This document shows positions 9,139 through 18,338 of a stretch of 64,000 bases of DNA, piece after piece. The DNA comes from BOG-908 sp963751795 (GTDB taxonomy: Bacteria > Pseudomonadota > Alphaproteobacteria > Acetobacterales > Acetobacteraceae): positions 186,001 to 250,000 of the forward strand of contig CAVVVI010000002.1 of the NCBI GenBank assembly GCA_963751795.1. Direction: 5' to 3'. The translations under genes were made by a program, and so were the position numbers. The notes below the pieces were generated by a model. It was not told the DNA's origin, did not search any database, and was given only the letters and a program-made list of their open reading frames with translations. How positions within the stretch are numbered: the first letter of the stretch is position 1; each line of letters begins with the position of its first letter.

Positions 9139-10437
9139 ATGCCCGTCCGCCCCATCCGCCTGCACGCGTTCGAGATGGCCTGCGTGGGCCATATCCAGCA
9201 GGGGCTGTGGCGCCACCCGCGCGACCGCGCCACCGACTACACGCGGCTGGACCACTGGACCGGCCTGGCCCGCACGCTGGAACGCGGGCTGTTCGACGGC
9301 CTGTTCCTGGCCGACGTGCTGGGCGTGTACGACGTGTTCGGGGGCAACGCCGATGCGGCGCTGCGGGCCGGCGTGCAGGTACCCAATCTCGATCCCATGC
9401 TGCTGATCCCGGCCATGGCGCAGGCGACGCGCCATCTGGGCTTTGCCGTCACCGCCAACACGGCGGCTTCCCACCCCTTCGTGTTCGCGCGCCAGATGAG
9501 CACGCTTGACCACCTCACCGATGGCCGGATCGGCTGGAACGTGGTGACCGGCTACCTGGATTCCGCGGCCCGCGCGTTGGGGCTAGCCGCCCAGGCCGCG
9601 CATGACAGCCGCTACGACGCTGCCGACGCGGTGATGGCCGGGCTGGACAAGCTCTGGCGCCAAAGCTGGGCCGATGGCGCCGTGCTGGCCGACCGCGCGG
9701 CCGGCGCCTACGCCGACCCGGCGCGCATCCACGCCGTCTCCCATGCGGGGCAAGGCTGGCGCAGCGAGGCCGTGCATCTCTGCGCCCCCTCGCCGCAGCG
9801 CGGCCCGGTCATCTACCAGGCCGGCGCCTCGGCACGCGGGCTGGCCTTCGCCGCCGAACATGCCGAATGCGTGTTCGTCAACGCCACCACGCCCGCCCAG
9901 GTGGCCCGCCTGGTGGCCGAGCTGCGCGCGGCTGCCGCCGCACGTGGCCGGCGCCTGCAGGTGTTCGCCGGCATGACGGCGGTGCTGGGCAACACCCCGG
10001 CCGAGGCGGAGGATCGCTGTGCGGAATACGAGCGTTTCGCCGATGCCGAGGCGGCGATGGTGCAATCGGCCGGCTCGATGGGCGTGGATTTCGCGGCCCT
10101 GGCCGAAGACGAGCCGATCCGCATGACCGGCACGCAGGCGGTGGTCTCCAACCTCGCGGCACTGACCGCCGGGCCGGTGCTGACCAAGGCGGGCTTCCGC
10201 GCCAGGCTGCGCCTGGGCGGCCGGCAGGCGCCGGTAGTGGGCTCGGCAGCGCAGGTGGCCGACACCATGCAGGATTGGATGGCGCAGGCCGATCTGGATG
10301 GCTTCGTGCTGGCGCGCACCGTTACCCCGGAATGCTTCACCACCGTGGTCGATCTGCTGGTGCCCGAACTGCAGCGCCGCGGCGCCTACAAAACGGCGTA
10401 TGCAGCCGGCACGCTGCGGGAAAAACTGTCGGCCTGA
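9139..10437 (+). CDS. LLM-class flavin-dependent monooxygenase (NtaA/SnaA/DszA type)
   Basis: 432 residues of the bacterial luciferase-like fold in the NtaA/SnaA/DszA subgroup. Recognisable parts are the N-terminal FEMACVGHIQQGLWRHP, the LFDGLFLADVLGVYDVF block, DGRIGWNVVTG (flavin contact region) and VIYQAGASARGLAFAAEHAE. These enzymes use FMNH2 from a separate reductase to oxidise compounds such as nitrilotriacetate or sulfur heterocycles. No reductase is adjacent. ATG 9139 is preceded by AGGTTGG. A cupin gene follows after 19 bases, so the two may be co-transcribed. Substrate unknown. Confidence 0.88.
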   Translation: MPVRPIRLHAFEMACVGHIQQGLWRHPRDRATDYTRLDHWTGLARTLERGLFDGLFLADVLGVYDVFGGNADAALRAGVQVPNLDPMLLIPAMAQATRHLGFAVTANTAASHPFVFARQMSTLDHLTDGRIGWNVVTGYLDSAARALGLAAQAAHDSRYDAADAVMAGLDKLWRQSWADGAVLADRAAGAYADPARIHAVSHAGQGWRSEAVHLCAPSPQRGPVIYQAGASARGLAFAAEHAECVFVNATTPAQVARLVAELRAAAAARGRRLQVFAGMTAVLGNTPAEAEDRCAEYERFADAEAAMVQSAGSMGVDFAALAEDEPIRMTGTQAVVSNLAALTAGPVLTKAGFRARLRLGGRQAPVVGSAAQVADTMQDWMAQADLDGFVLARTVTPECFTTVVDLLVPELQRRGAYKTAYAAGTLREKLSA

Positions 10438-10456
10438 CACCAGCGCAGAGGACCCC

Positions 10457-10936
10457 ATGACAGAGCAGCCGCCACCCCCGGCCATCGTCGCGGCACGGGC
10501 CCCGCTGCGCACGAAGCCCGGCAGCTACCCCGAGCCGTTCGCCTCGCGCATGGGCCAGCGCAGCAAGCGGCCGCTGGGCGATTTGTTCGGGTTGCGCGCT
10601 TTCGGCGTGAATCTCACGCGCTTGGCGCCGGGCGCGCAATCGGCGCTCCACCACGTCCACTCCCGGCAGGACGAGTTCGTCTATGTGCTCGAAGGCGAAT
10701 TGACCCTGTTCACGGATGCCGGCAGCACTATCCTGCATGCCGGCATGGCGGCCGGGTTCGCGGCCGGCGGCACGGCGCACCACCTCGAAAACCGCTCCGC
10801 GGCCGACGCGGTGTTCCTCGAAATCGGCGACCGCGCACCCGACGATACGGTGCGCTATCCGGACGACGACCTGCTCGCCGTGCGTGGCGAGGACGGCGCC
10901 TGGCGCGCCGCCCACAAGAACGGCGAACCCTACTGA
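10457..10936 (+). CDS. Cupin domain protein
   Basis: 159 residues with one cupin barrel: HHVHSRQDEFVYVLEGELTL (metal-binding His/His/Glu motif 1) and AGGTAHHLENRS (motif 2 His). Small cupins of this type bind a metal and act as isomerases, dioxygenases or sensors; the exact reaction cannot be read. Good AGAGGA Shine-Dalgarno before ATG 10457. Lies 19 bases after the LLM monooxygenase, suggesting a shared transcript. Confidence 0.82.
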   Translation: MTEQPPPPAIVAARAPLRTKPGSYPEPFASRMGQRSKRPLGDLFGLRAFGVNLTRLAPGAQSALHHVHSRQDEFVYVLEGELTLFTDAGSTILHAGMAAGFAAGGTAHHLENRSAADAVFLEIGDRAPDDTVRYPDDDLLAVRGEDGAWRAAHKNGEPY

Positions 10937-10974
10937 GCGAGCGGGGCCGCAGCGCCCGGCGCCGCGGCGAACCC

Positions 10975-11008
10975 CTTTGCTTCTTTTCGCAAAACCGGGC
11001 TTTCTTGG
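10975..11008. repeat. Degenerate half-copy of the AT-rich palindromic intergenic element (candidate)
   Basis: Between the cupin stop and cstA a stretch reading TTTGCTTCTTTTCGCAAAA and then GGGCTTTCTTGG resembles the right arm of the five full elements described elsewhere in this annotation (TTTTGCTTCTTTTTTTCAAA followed by GAAGGCC). The left arm and core are missing. It may be a decayed copy or chance. Confidence 0.35.
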
Positions 11009-11034
11009 CCCACACCGTCCAGGACGACCGAGCA

Positions 11035-13098
11035 ATGCGAAAGGGTGCAACCCTCCTCTGGGCGCTGGTGGCCATTCTCGGCGCCGCCAGCCTGGCCGTG
11101 CTGGCCAGCAGCCGCGGCGAGGCGGTCAACGCCATCTGGCTCGTCACCGCCGCCTTGTGCACCTACACGCTGGCCTACCGCTTCTACAGCCTGTTCATCG
11201 CCCGCCGCGTGCTGCAGCTCGACCCCGCACGGCCCACGCCGGCGCAGTTGCGCAACGATGGGCTGGATTACGTGCCGACCAACCGGTACGTGCTGTTCGG
11301 CCACCATTTCGCGGCCATCGCCGGTGCGGGCCCGCTGGTGGGCCCGGTGCTCGCCGCCCAGATGGGCTTCCTGCCGGGCACGCTGTGGATCCTGGTGGGC
11401 GTGGTGTTCGCCGGCGCGGTGCAGGACATGATGATCCTGTTCCTCTCCACCCGGCGCGACGGGCGTTCGCTGGGCGACATGATCCGCACCGAGATGGGCC
11501 CGGCCGCCGGCCTGCTGGCCAGCATCGGCATCCTGGCGATCATGGTGATCCTTCTGGCGGTGCTGGGGCTGGTGGTGGTCAAGGCGCTGGCCGGCTCGCC
11601 CTGGGGCAGCTTCACCGTGTTCGCCACCATCCCGATCGCGCTGCTGATGGGGCTGTACGGCCGCTTCGCGCGGCCCGGGCGCGTGCTGGAAATGAGCATC
11701 ATCGGCTTCGTGCTGCTGATGGGCTCGCTCTGGCTGGGCGGCGTGGTGGCGGCCGATCCGGTGTGGGCGGCGCGGTTCACCTTCAGCGGCACGGCCTGGG
11801 CGTTCATGCTGATGGGCTACGGCTTCGTGGCCAGCGTGCTGCCGGTGTGGATGATCCTCGCCCCGCGCGACTACCTCAGCACCTTCCTCAAGATCGGCAC
11901 CATCTGCGCGCTGGCGCTGGGCATCGCCGTGGTGCTGCCGGAGCTGCGCATGCCGGCCGTCAGCCGGTTCATCGACGGCACCGGCCCCGTCTTCGCCGGC
12001 AGCGTGTTCCCGTTCCTGTTCATCACCATCGCCTGCGGCAGCGTCAGCGGCTTCCACGCGCTGGTGGCCAGCGGCACCACGCCGAAGATGATCGAGAACG
12101 AGGTGCAGATCCGCATGATCGGCTACGGCGCCATGCTGGCCGAAAGCATGGTGGCCATCATGGCGCTGATCGCGGCCTGCGTGCTCGAGCCCGGCGCCTA
12201 TTTCGCCATGAACGCGCCGGCCGCCCTGGTGGGCACCACGCCCGATGCCGCGGCGGCGGCCATCACCGGCTGGGGCTTCCCCATCTCCGGCGCGGCCCTG
12301 GTGGCGCTGGCGCATGACGTGGGCGAGCGCACCATCCTGGCCCGCGCGGGCGGCGCACCCACGCTGGCGGTGGGCATGTCGCGCATCCTGTCGGGCGCAC
12401 TGGGCGGGCGCGGGCTGATGGCGTTCTGGTACCATTTCGCCATCCTGTTCGAGGCGCTGTTCATCCTGACCACGATCGACGCCGGCACGCGCGTGGCGCG
12501 CTTCATGATCCAGGACCTGGCCGGCATGGCCGTGCCCGCCTGGCGGCGGACCGAGAGCTGGGCCGGCAACGCCGCAGCCACCGCGCTGGCCGTGAGCGGC
12601 TGGGGCTACTTCCTGTATCAGGGCGTGATCGATCCGCTGGGCGGCATCAACACGCTGTGGCCGCTCTTCGGCATCTCCAACCAGATGCTGGCCGCCATCG
12701 CACTCACCTTCGCCACCGTGGTGCTGTTCAAGATGAAGCGGCAGGCCACGGCTGCGGTGGCCGCGGTGCCGGCAGCGTGGCTGGTCATCTGCACGCTCAC
12801 CGCAGGCTGGGAGAAGGTGGCCTCGCCCGTCCCGGCCATCGGCTTCCTGTCCCACGCCGCCAAATTCTCCGCCGCCCTGGCCGATGGCCGCGTGCTGGCG
12901 CCGGCCAAAAGCGTGGCCGACATGCGGCAGGTGCTGGCCAACGACTACATCGACACGGCCCTGACCACGCTGTTCATGGCCGTCGTCGTGCTGATGCTGG
13001 GCGCCGGGCTGCTGTGCAGCGCGCGGGCGCTGCGCGCCACCGCCGTCAGCAGCCGGGAGGGCCGCGATGATCTGCCGCTGCTTCGGCCTCAGGCTTGA
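11035..13098 (+). CDS. cstA: Carbon starvation protein CstA family (pyruvate/peptide transporter)
   Basis: 687-residue polytopic membrane protein with many hydrophobic helices. It has the CstA signature NRYVLFGHHFAAIAGAGPLV, then GPVLAAQMGFLPG and GAVQDMMILF. CstA proteins import pyruvate or peptides during carbon limitation. Start ATG 11035 is used because an upstream TTG at 11005 sits inside a repeat-like sequence. The 3' end overlaps the YbdD-type gene by 32 bases, the standard cstA-ybdD arrangement. Confidence 0.93.
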   Translation: MRKGATLLWALVAILGAASLAVLASSRGEAVNAIWLVTAALCTYTLAYRFYSLFIARRVLQLDPARPTPAQLRNDGLDYVPTNRYVLFGHHFAAIAGAGPLVGPVLAAQMGFLPGTLWILVGVVFAGAVQDMMILFLSTRRDGRSLGDMIRTEMGPAAGLLASIGILAIMVILLAVLGLVVVKALAGSPWGSFTVFATIPIALLMGLYGRFARPGRVLEMSIIGFVLLMGSLWLGGVVAADPVWAARFTFSGTAWAFMLMGYGFVASVLPVWMILAPRDYLSTFLKIGTICALALGIAVVLPELRMPAVSRFIDGTGPVFAGSVFPFLFITIACGSVSGFHALVASGTTPKMIENEVQIRMIGYGAMLAESMVAIMALIAACVLEPGAYFAMNAPAALVGTTPDAAAAAITGWGFPISGAALVALAHDVGERTILARAGGAPTLAVGMSRILSGALGGRGLMAFWYHFAILFEALFILTTIDAGTRVARFMIQDLAGMAVPAWRRTESWAGNAAATALAVSGWGYFLYQGVIDPLGGINTLWPLFGISNQMLAAIALTFATVVLFKMKRQATAAVAAVPAAWLVICTLTAGWEKVASPVPAIGFLSHAAKFSAALADGRVLAPAKSVADMRQVLANDYIDTALTTLFMAVVVLMLGAGLLCSARALRATAVSSREGRDDLPLLRPQA

Positions 13099-13273
13099 TC
13101 TCTCGGCCGCCCGCGCCGCGCTCGAGACGGTGGCGGGTGCGCCGGATTACGACCGCTACGTGGCCCACGCGGCGCGCACGCATCCGGGCGAGGAGATCCT
13201 GACACGCGAGGCCTTCTTCCGCGCCCGGCAGGCGGCGCGCTTCGGCGCCGGCGGCGGGCTGCGCTGCTGCTGA
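13067..13273 (+). CDS. YbdD/YjiX family small protein (DUF466)
   Basis: 68 residues, the usual length of the CstA partner family. It shows the conserved DYDRYVAHAARTHPGEEILT segment and an acidic-to-basic C-terminal region with FFRARQAARFG. It is translated from ATG 13067 inside the end of cstA, with GGAGGG just upstream, implying coupled translation. The family is needed for function of BtsT/CstA transporters in enterics. Ends in two cysteines. Confidence 0.9.
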   Translation: MICRCFGLRLDLSAARAALETVAGAPDYDRYVAHAARTHPGEEILTREAFFRARQAARFGAGGGLRCC

Positions 13274-13291
13274 GGTGCCGCGCTGGGCGGC

Positions 13292-13729
13292 TCAGGTCTC
13301 CTGCAGCGCCGTCTTGAGCAGGCTGCAGCCGGCGATCCGCCAGCTGCCGTCCGGCTGGCGCTCCAGCGTATAGACGGCGGTGACCAGCGCGCCGTCGGGG
13401 CCGACCACGTCCACCCGTTGCGTCAGCCCACCTTCGGCATCCGACAGCGCGCCGAAGCTGAACGAGCGGGGGTGATAGACCTGCGGATAGGCCTGCCGCA
13501 CGGCATCGATGAAATGCGCGCTGTCGCCGAACTTGCGCTGGATTCCCGGCGAGGCGAGCGCGAAGGCGGCGGCCCCGTCGCCCGAACGGAACGCCTCGAT
13601 CTGCGCGGTGATCACCCGGTCGATCGCGACGCTGTCGGCCGGCGGCGCATCGGCAGCGGCGGCGGCGCTGAGGGCGGCGGCCTGGGCCATGCACAGCGCG
13701 AGCGCGGCGGCAGCGATGGTCTGGCGCAT
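13292..13729 (-). CDS. Secreted DUF4864-like protein
   Basis: 145 residues with a signal peptide (residues 1 to about 26, ending in SAAAAADA). The mature part VITAQIEAFRSGDGAAAFALASPGI...FGDSAHFIDAV is typical of DUF4864, a small NTF2-like fold of unknown role found in alphaproteobacteria. Start ATG 13729 has GGAG at good spacing. Convergent with ybdD, divergent from the AmpG-like gene. The quoted segments are discontinuous parts of one domain at residues 36-85. Confidence 0.75.
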   Translation of the reverse strand: MRQTIAAAALALCMAQAAALSAAAAADAPPADSVAIDRVITAQIEAFRSGDGAAAFALASPGIQRKFGDSAHFIDAVRQAYPQVYHPRSFSFGALSDAEGGLTQRVDVVGPDGALVTAVYTLERQPDGSWRIAGCSLLKTALQET

Positions 13730-13854
13730 GGCGGGCTCCGATGGAGGCGGGAGCGCCACTGTGCACGCGCGCCCCGGGCGGTGCCAGCCGGATTTTGCTG
13801 CCAAGCCGGACGCGGCCGTTTGCTGGCGGCCCAGCCGGATGACAGGATGGCCCG

Positions 13855-15103
13855 ATGACGCCCGAGTCCTCTCCCCCTCGCGCGCTCTGGCTGATGGGCG
13901 CGTTCGGCTTCCTCAGCGGCCTGCCGCTGTCGCTGACGGCGTTCACGCTCCAGCTCTGGCTCACCACCTTCGGCATTTCGGTGCACACGATCGGCATGAG
14001 CGCCATGCTGGGGCTGCCCTACACGCTGAAATTCCTTTGGTCCGGCTTCTTCGACCGCATGCCGCCGGGCCGGCTGGCGGCGCTGGGCCGGCGCCGCGGC
14101 TGGCTGGTGCTGACGCAGCCGCTGCTGGCCGCCGCCGCCGCTGCCATGGCGCTCAGCGATCCGGCCCACAGCCCGGCGCGCACCATCCTGGCCGGGCTGG
14201 CACTGGCATTCCTCTCCGCCAGCCAGGACATCCTGATCGATGCCTGGCGCATCGAGACCTTCCCGGAGCGGCTGCAGGGCACGGCGCTGGCCACCTATGT
14301 GTGGGGCTATCGCGGCGCCATGCTCACTTCCACCTCCGGCGCGCTGTGGCTTTCCAGCGTGGTGGGCTGGCGCGCGGCGCTGCTGGCGCTGGCCGGGCTG
14401 CTCGCCGCCGGGCTGGCCGTGACACTGCTGGCCCCCGAGCGGCCGGGCCGCATCGTGGCGGCACGGCTGCCGGGCTGGCGTGCGAGCGTGGAGGCAGCCT
14501 TCCTGGCGCCGCTGCGCGATTTCCTGACGCGGCCAGGCGCGGTCGCGGTGCTGGCCTTCGTCATCCTGTTCCGGCTCGGCAAGGTGTTCGCCGACGGCCA
14601 GGCGGCGGCGTTCTACCGCTACGCCGTGCACTTCTCCACCGTGGCGATCGCCGACGCCAATCTGTACGGCTGGGGCGGCACGCTGGCCGGCGCGGCCGCG
14701 GGCGCGTGGCTGGTGTTGCGGCTCGGCACGCTGCGCGCGCTGCTGCTGACGGGCGGGCTGCAGGCGCTCTCGCTCGGCCTGTATCTGATGCTGCTGGCAA
14801 CCGGCCCCAGCCAAGTGGCGCTGACCGCCAAGATCCTGCTGGAGAACGCCGCCGGGCGCGGCCGCCGACATGGCGTTCCTCACCTACGTCTCCGCCCTGT
14901 GCTCGCGCGCCTACACCGCCACGCAGTACGCGCTGCTGTCGTCCTTGGCGGCGCTGGCCTTCCACACGCTGGGCGGGCTGTCGGGCTTCGCCGCCGAAGC
15001 GGCGGGCTACCGGCTGTTCTACGCGGCGGCCATGCTGGCCAGCCTGCCTGCCCTGCTGCTGCTGTTGCCGATCCGCCGCACTGCGCAGACGGCGCGCGCC
15101 TGA
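13855..15103 (+). pseudogene. AmpG-type MFS permease with a +1 frameshift
   Basis: Major-facilitator protein related to AmpG, the importer of muropeptides for recycling. N-terminal MGAFGFLSGLPLSLT, the LGLPYTLKFLWSGFFDR loop, ASQDILIDAWRIE and YRGAMLTSTSGAL match the family. The frame that starts at 13855 is convincing up to the helix ending LLEN near 14847. The expected continuation (MAFLTYVSALC, TATQYALLSSL, LGGLSG) is in the next frame from about 14855 and stops at 15103. One surplus base in the GGG at 14854-14856 would explain the break. This is either a true frameshift or an assembly error. Without repair the last two or three helices are lost. The original frame runs on to 15111 but codes for an arginine-rich shadow. 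Confidence 0.82.
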
Positions 15104-15566
15104 GGGCGTAGCCGCCGCCGGCAGTGCAGGCCGGCAAACCCGGCGGCATGCCGTGAACCCACGGCGCTGACGGATCCTGCTGCTGTGATCACGTTCTTGC
15201 GATAGCGTTTCGTTCGAACGAGGCCGTTCGAGGCCACATCTCCACCGCCTGCCACGCTGGAACAAACATGGGTCGGCAGCCAGTCGTGGCCATGTGCTGT
15301 GGCCGAACAGTCGCAACCCTGTGCCGCCGGCGCACACCGAGGCAAGCACAAAATTATCGTTACGATTCAGAATAGTGCTGCGTTGCACTGCACTACCTGC
15401 CGCGCCGTCGTTTACGGCTTTTTTACAGTGCGGCCGCGGCCGGGCGTTACACGCGCCAAAAAGTTTTGCTTGCCAAGGTGGCCGCCTGTAGTCTCAATGC
15501 ATGCACCACATCACAGACCCGCGATCCCGGCATAGGCCCGGGAACCGGGTCGAGCACGGAGACCGG
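15104..15566. other. 463-base intergenic region without a gene
   Basis: No coding sequence is supported here. It holds a CGTTCGAACG palindrome near 15219 and a weak terminator-like hairpin at 15404-15424 (GCCGT, five-base loop, ACGGC, then six T). The AT-richer stretch at about 15345-15380 could be a promoter for a short transcript ending at that hairpin. The rlpA promoter candidate is annotated separately. A small RNA between 15340 and 15424 is possible but unproven. Confidence 0.5.
15466..15494 (+). promoter_or_regulatory. Candidate sigma70 promoter of rlpA
   Basis: TTGCTT (15466-15471), 17-base spacer, TAGTCT (15489-15494). Position fits a transcript starting about 65 bases upstream of the rlpA ATG at 15567. 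Confidence 0.4.
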
Positions 15567-16076
15567 ATGCGCGCACCGCGCCTGACCACCGCCCTGATCC
15601 TCGGCCTGTCGCTCGCCACCGGCGCAGGCGCGGCCAAAGCGGGCCAGGCGCCCAGCGTGCACGATGCGGCCACCAGCTACACGGAAAGCGGCGAGGCGAG
15701 CTGGTACGGCCCGCGCCACGAAGGCCTGCGCACCACCAGCGGCGAACGCTTCGACAGCAGCAAAATGACCGCCGCCCATGCCAGCCTGCCGCTCGGCAGC
15801 TACGTGCGCGTCACCGATACCAGCTCGGGCCGCTCCATCGTGGTGCGCGTCAACGACCGCGAGCCGCCGCATGGCGTGCGCTGCATCGACCTCTCGCGTG
15901 CCGCGGCGGAAAAACTGGGTTTCGCGTCTCGCGGCGTGGCCGACGTAACACTGGCGCAGATCAGCGCTGAGGAAGCCCAGGAGCTGGCCGAAGCGCCGGA
16001 TGGGTCATTGCCGGTGGAGGGCGCGACCCCTACTGCGCCACGTGGTCGGCGACATACGCACCGCGCGCACCGATAG
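15567..16076 (+). CDS. rlpA: RlpA family septal-ring lytic transglycosylase-like protein
   Basis: 169 residues: a signal peptide (MRAPRLTTALILGLSLATGA), then a double-psi beta-barrel domain at roughly residues 40-130 with ESGEASWYGPRHEGLRTTSG, MTAAHASLPLGSYVRVTD and the catalytic-Asp motif RVNDREPPHG. RlpA cleaves naked glycan strands in the periplasm or outer membrane. There is no lipobox cysteine and no SPOR domain, so it is a short, soluble form. Start ATG 15567 has ACGGAGA upstream. The last 47 bases overlap the convergent YihY gene, and the C-terminal basic tail (RGRRHTHRAHR) is encoded in that overlap. Confidence 0.85.
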   Translation: MRAPRLTTALILGLSLATGAGAAKAGQAPSVHDAATSYTESGEASWYGPRHEGLRTTSGERFDSSKMTAAHASLPLGSYVRVTDTSSGRSIVVRVNDREPPHGVRCIDLSRAAAEKLGFASRGVADVTLAQISAEEAQELAEAPDGSLPVEGATPTAPRGRRHTHRAHR

Positions 16077-17073
16077 GCTTTTCGGCGCCCGAGGTGCTGT
16101 CGCGCGTCGTCTGCAGTTCCAGCTCGGCGTTCAGCTCGGCGCCCACCAGCACCGCCAGCGCGCTGACGTAGAACCACATCATCACGCCCACCACGGCGCC
16201 CAGCGGGCCGTAGGTGCTGTCGTAGCTGGCCAGATGCTGCACGTAGTAGCTGAACAACAGGCTGGCGAGCAGCCACAGCACGGTGGCCACCAGCGAGCCC
16301 GGCGTGACCCAGTGCCAGGACGGCGCGCGGCGCGACGGGCCGAACCGGTACAGCAGCGACAGTGCCAGCAGCACGAAGATTACCATCGCCGCCAGGCTGG
16401 TCAGCCGCGCCACGGTAACGCCGTAGGTGGAGATGCCGAAGAAGCCGATGAAGGCGGGCAGCAGCACCAGCAGCGCCAGGCCGATCACCGCGGCCAGGAT
16501 GCCGCCCAGCGTCATGCCCAATGCGGTCAGCTGGAAGCGCAGGAAGCTGCGCTGCTCGCGCTCCTCGTAAGCCAGGTTGAGCGCGCCGAGGATGGATTTG
16601 GTGCCGGTCGACGCCGACCACAAAGCGATCATGATGCTGAGCAGAAGGCTGAACGTCAGCGTGCCGGCGGGCTTGCTGACCAGCAGCTGCACGCGGTCGG
16701 CAATCAGGTGGAAGGCGCTGGGCGGCAGCACATCCTGCAGCACCGCCATCTGTGGGCCCACCGTCGCCGGATCGAAGGCCAGGCCGTAGATCGACACCAG
16801 CATGGAAATGGCGGGAAACAGCGCCAGCGTGGCGTAGAACGCGCAGCCCGCCGCGCACAGCGAAATACGATCGGTAATCACCTCGCGCCCGGTGCGTGCG
16901 ATCACCCGGCGCCAGCCGGCCCACGGAATATCGAGCGGCCGGTGGGCCAGCCGGCCAAGCCGTTCCGCATTGGGGTTGCGCGCGATGGCCGCGGCCGAGA
17001 TCATGTCGCCGCGCGTGCGCAGCACCGGCCCGGGCGGGGCGGCATCCTCCGGCTCTGGGGGGGCGGTTTCCAT
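16030..17073 (-). CDS. YihY/virulence factor BrkB family membrane protein (copy 1)
   Basis: 347 residues with about six transmembrane helices and the family signature GCAFYATLALFPAISMLVSI, then ALWSASTGTKSILGALNLAY and the late GAVVGVMMWFYVSALAVLVG ending in GAELNAELE. Function is not established for the family, although the old label RNase BN is wrong. A second copy lies at 35969-37054 and shares the C-terminal pattern QT..DST.G..KP.GARGA. Divergent from the decarboxylase gene. Confidence 0.88.
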   Translation of the reverse strand: METAPPEPEDAAPPGPVLRTRGDMISAAAIARNPNAERLGRLAHRPLDIPWAGWRRVIARTGREVITDRISLCAAGCAFYATLALFPAISMLVSIYGLAFDPATVGPQMAVLQDVLPPSAFHLIADRVQLLVSKPAGTLTFSLLLSIMIALWSASTGTKSILGALNLAYEEREQRSFLRFQLTALGMTLGGILAAVIGLALLVLLPAFIGFFGISTYGVTVARLTSLAAMVIFVLLALSLLYRFGPSRRAPSWHWVTPGSLVATVLWLLASLLFSYYVQHLASYDSTYGPLGAVVGVMMWFYVSALAVLVGAELNAELELQTTRDSTSGAEKPIGARGAYVADHVAQ

Positions 17074-17202
17074 GAGCGGGCGTAACGTGGCCCGTTGCGA
17101 CTCGGTTGCCTGGGCCGCTAAAGCAGGTCAGGCCGCCAGCGGGCTTTGGCCGACGATCGCCGCGCCGTCCGGCAGCCGGGCTGCCTTGCACCAGGAGTCG
17201 CC

Positions 17203-18333
17203 GTGACGCCCAAGATCGACCGCTTCCTGCAAACCGAGCAGCCCGCGACGCCCTGCCTGGTGATGGACCTGGACCGCGTGGAGGAAAACTTCGCCGCCAT
17301 GCGCCGCGCCTTCCCCGACGCGCATATCTACTACGCCGTCAAAGCAAATCCGGCCGCCCCGGTGCTTCGCCGGCTGGCCGGTCTGGGCAGCTGCTTCGAT
17401 GCGGCGAGCTGGGAGGAGATCTCCCTGTGCCTGGCCGCCGGCGTGTCGGCCGACCGCATCTCGTTCGGCAACACCATCAAAAAGGCGAGCGCCATCCGCC
17501 GCGCTTACGCGGCCGGCATCAACCTGTTCGTGTTCGACAGCGCCGCCGAGCTCGAAAAGCTGGCCGAGCACGCCCCGGGGGCGCGCGTGTTCTGCCGCCT
17601 CGCCGTGGGCACCGCCGGCTCCACCTTCCCGCTGACGCGCAAGTTCGGCACCGGCATGGATGCGGCCGCCGCCCTGCTGGTGCAGGCGCGCGACCTGGGG
17701 CTCGAGCCCTACGGCCTGTCGTTCCACGTCGGCAGCCAGCAGATCCGGCCCGAGGCGCACGAGGCGGCGATCGGCATGGTCGCCATGCTGTTCGACGAGC
17801 TCGACCGCCACGGCATCAAGCTGCGCATGATCAATCTGGGCGGCGGCTTTCCCACCCGCTACGGCGAGGACATCCCCGCCATCGGCGTGTTCGCCAGCGG
17901 CATCGGCCGCGCGCTCAGCTTCCATTTCGGCAATGCGCAGCCGCAGGTGCTGCTGGAGCCGGGGCGCTACATGGTGGGCGATGCGGCGCTGGTCAGCACC
18001 GAAGTGGTGCTCGTCAGCCAGCGCGCGCCGGCCGAAGAGGCGCGCTGGGTGTATCTCGACATCGGCAAGTTCGGCGGCCTGTCGGAGACGGAGGGCGAGG
18101 CCACGCGCTACGTCATGCGTACCCCGCATGATGGTGGCGAGGACGGCCCCACGGTGATCGCCGGCCCCACCTGCGACAGCGCCGACATCCTCTATGAAAA
18201 GCAGCCCTACCGCCTGCCGCTGGCCCTGCGCGCCGGCGACCGCATCGAGATCCTGGCGACCGGCGCCTATGTAACGACCTATGCCACCACCGGATTCAAC
18301 GGCTTTGCGCCGCTGGCGGAGCACTACATCTAG
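17203..18333 (+). CDS. Type III PLP-dependent decarboxylase (ornithine/lysine decarboxylase-like)
   Basis: 376 residues, alanine-racemase-fold decarboxylase. The Schiff-base lysine is K47 in YYAVKANPA; the phosphate-binding HVGSQQ, the GGGFP loop, EPGR and the cross-subunit active-site Cys in GPTCDSAD are all present. The short length and the motif spacing fit ornithine decarboxylase-type enzymes that make putrescine, rather than LysA, but carboxynorspermidine or lysine decarboxylase cannot be excluded. GTG 17203 has a perfect AGGAG. Convergent with the thiolase gene, 5 bases away. Confidence 0.9.
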   Translation: MTPKIDRFLQTEQPATPCLVMDLDRVEENFAAMRRAFPDAHIYYAVKANPAAPVLRRLAGLGSCFDAASWEEISLCLAAGVSADRISFGNTIKKASAIRRAYAAGINLFVFDSAAELEKLAEHAPGARVFCRLAVGTAGSTFPLTRKFGTGMDAAAALLVQARDLGLEPYGLSFHVGSQQIRPEAHEAAIGMVAMLFDELDRHGIKLRMINLGGGFPTRYGEDIPAIGVFASGIGRALSFHFGNAQPQVLLEPGRYMVGDAALVSTEVVLVSQRAPAEEARWVYLDIGKFGGLSETEGEATRYVMRTPHDGGEDGPTVIAGPTCDSADILYEKQPYRLPLALRAGDRIEILATGAYVTTYATTGFNGFAPLAEHYI

Positions 18334-18338
18334 CCGGC

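Noticed and set aside
15455..15472. Another copy of the AT-rich palindromic element (AAAAAGTTTTGCTTG)
   Set aside because: Too short, with no second arm or core, and it overlaps a good rlpA promoter candidate.
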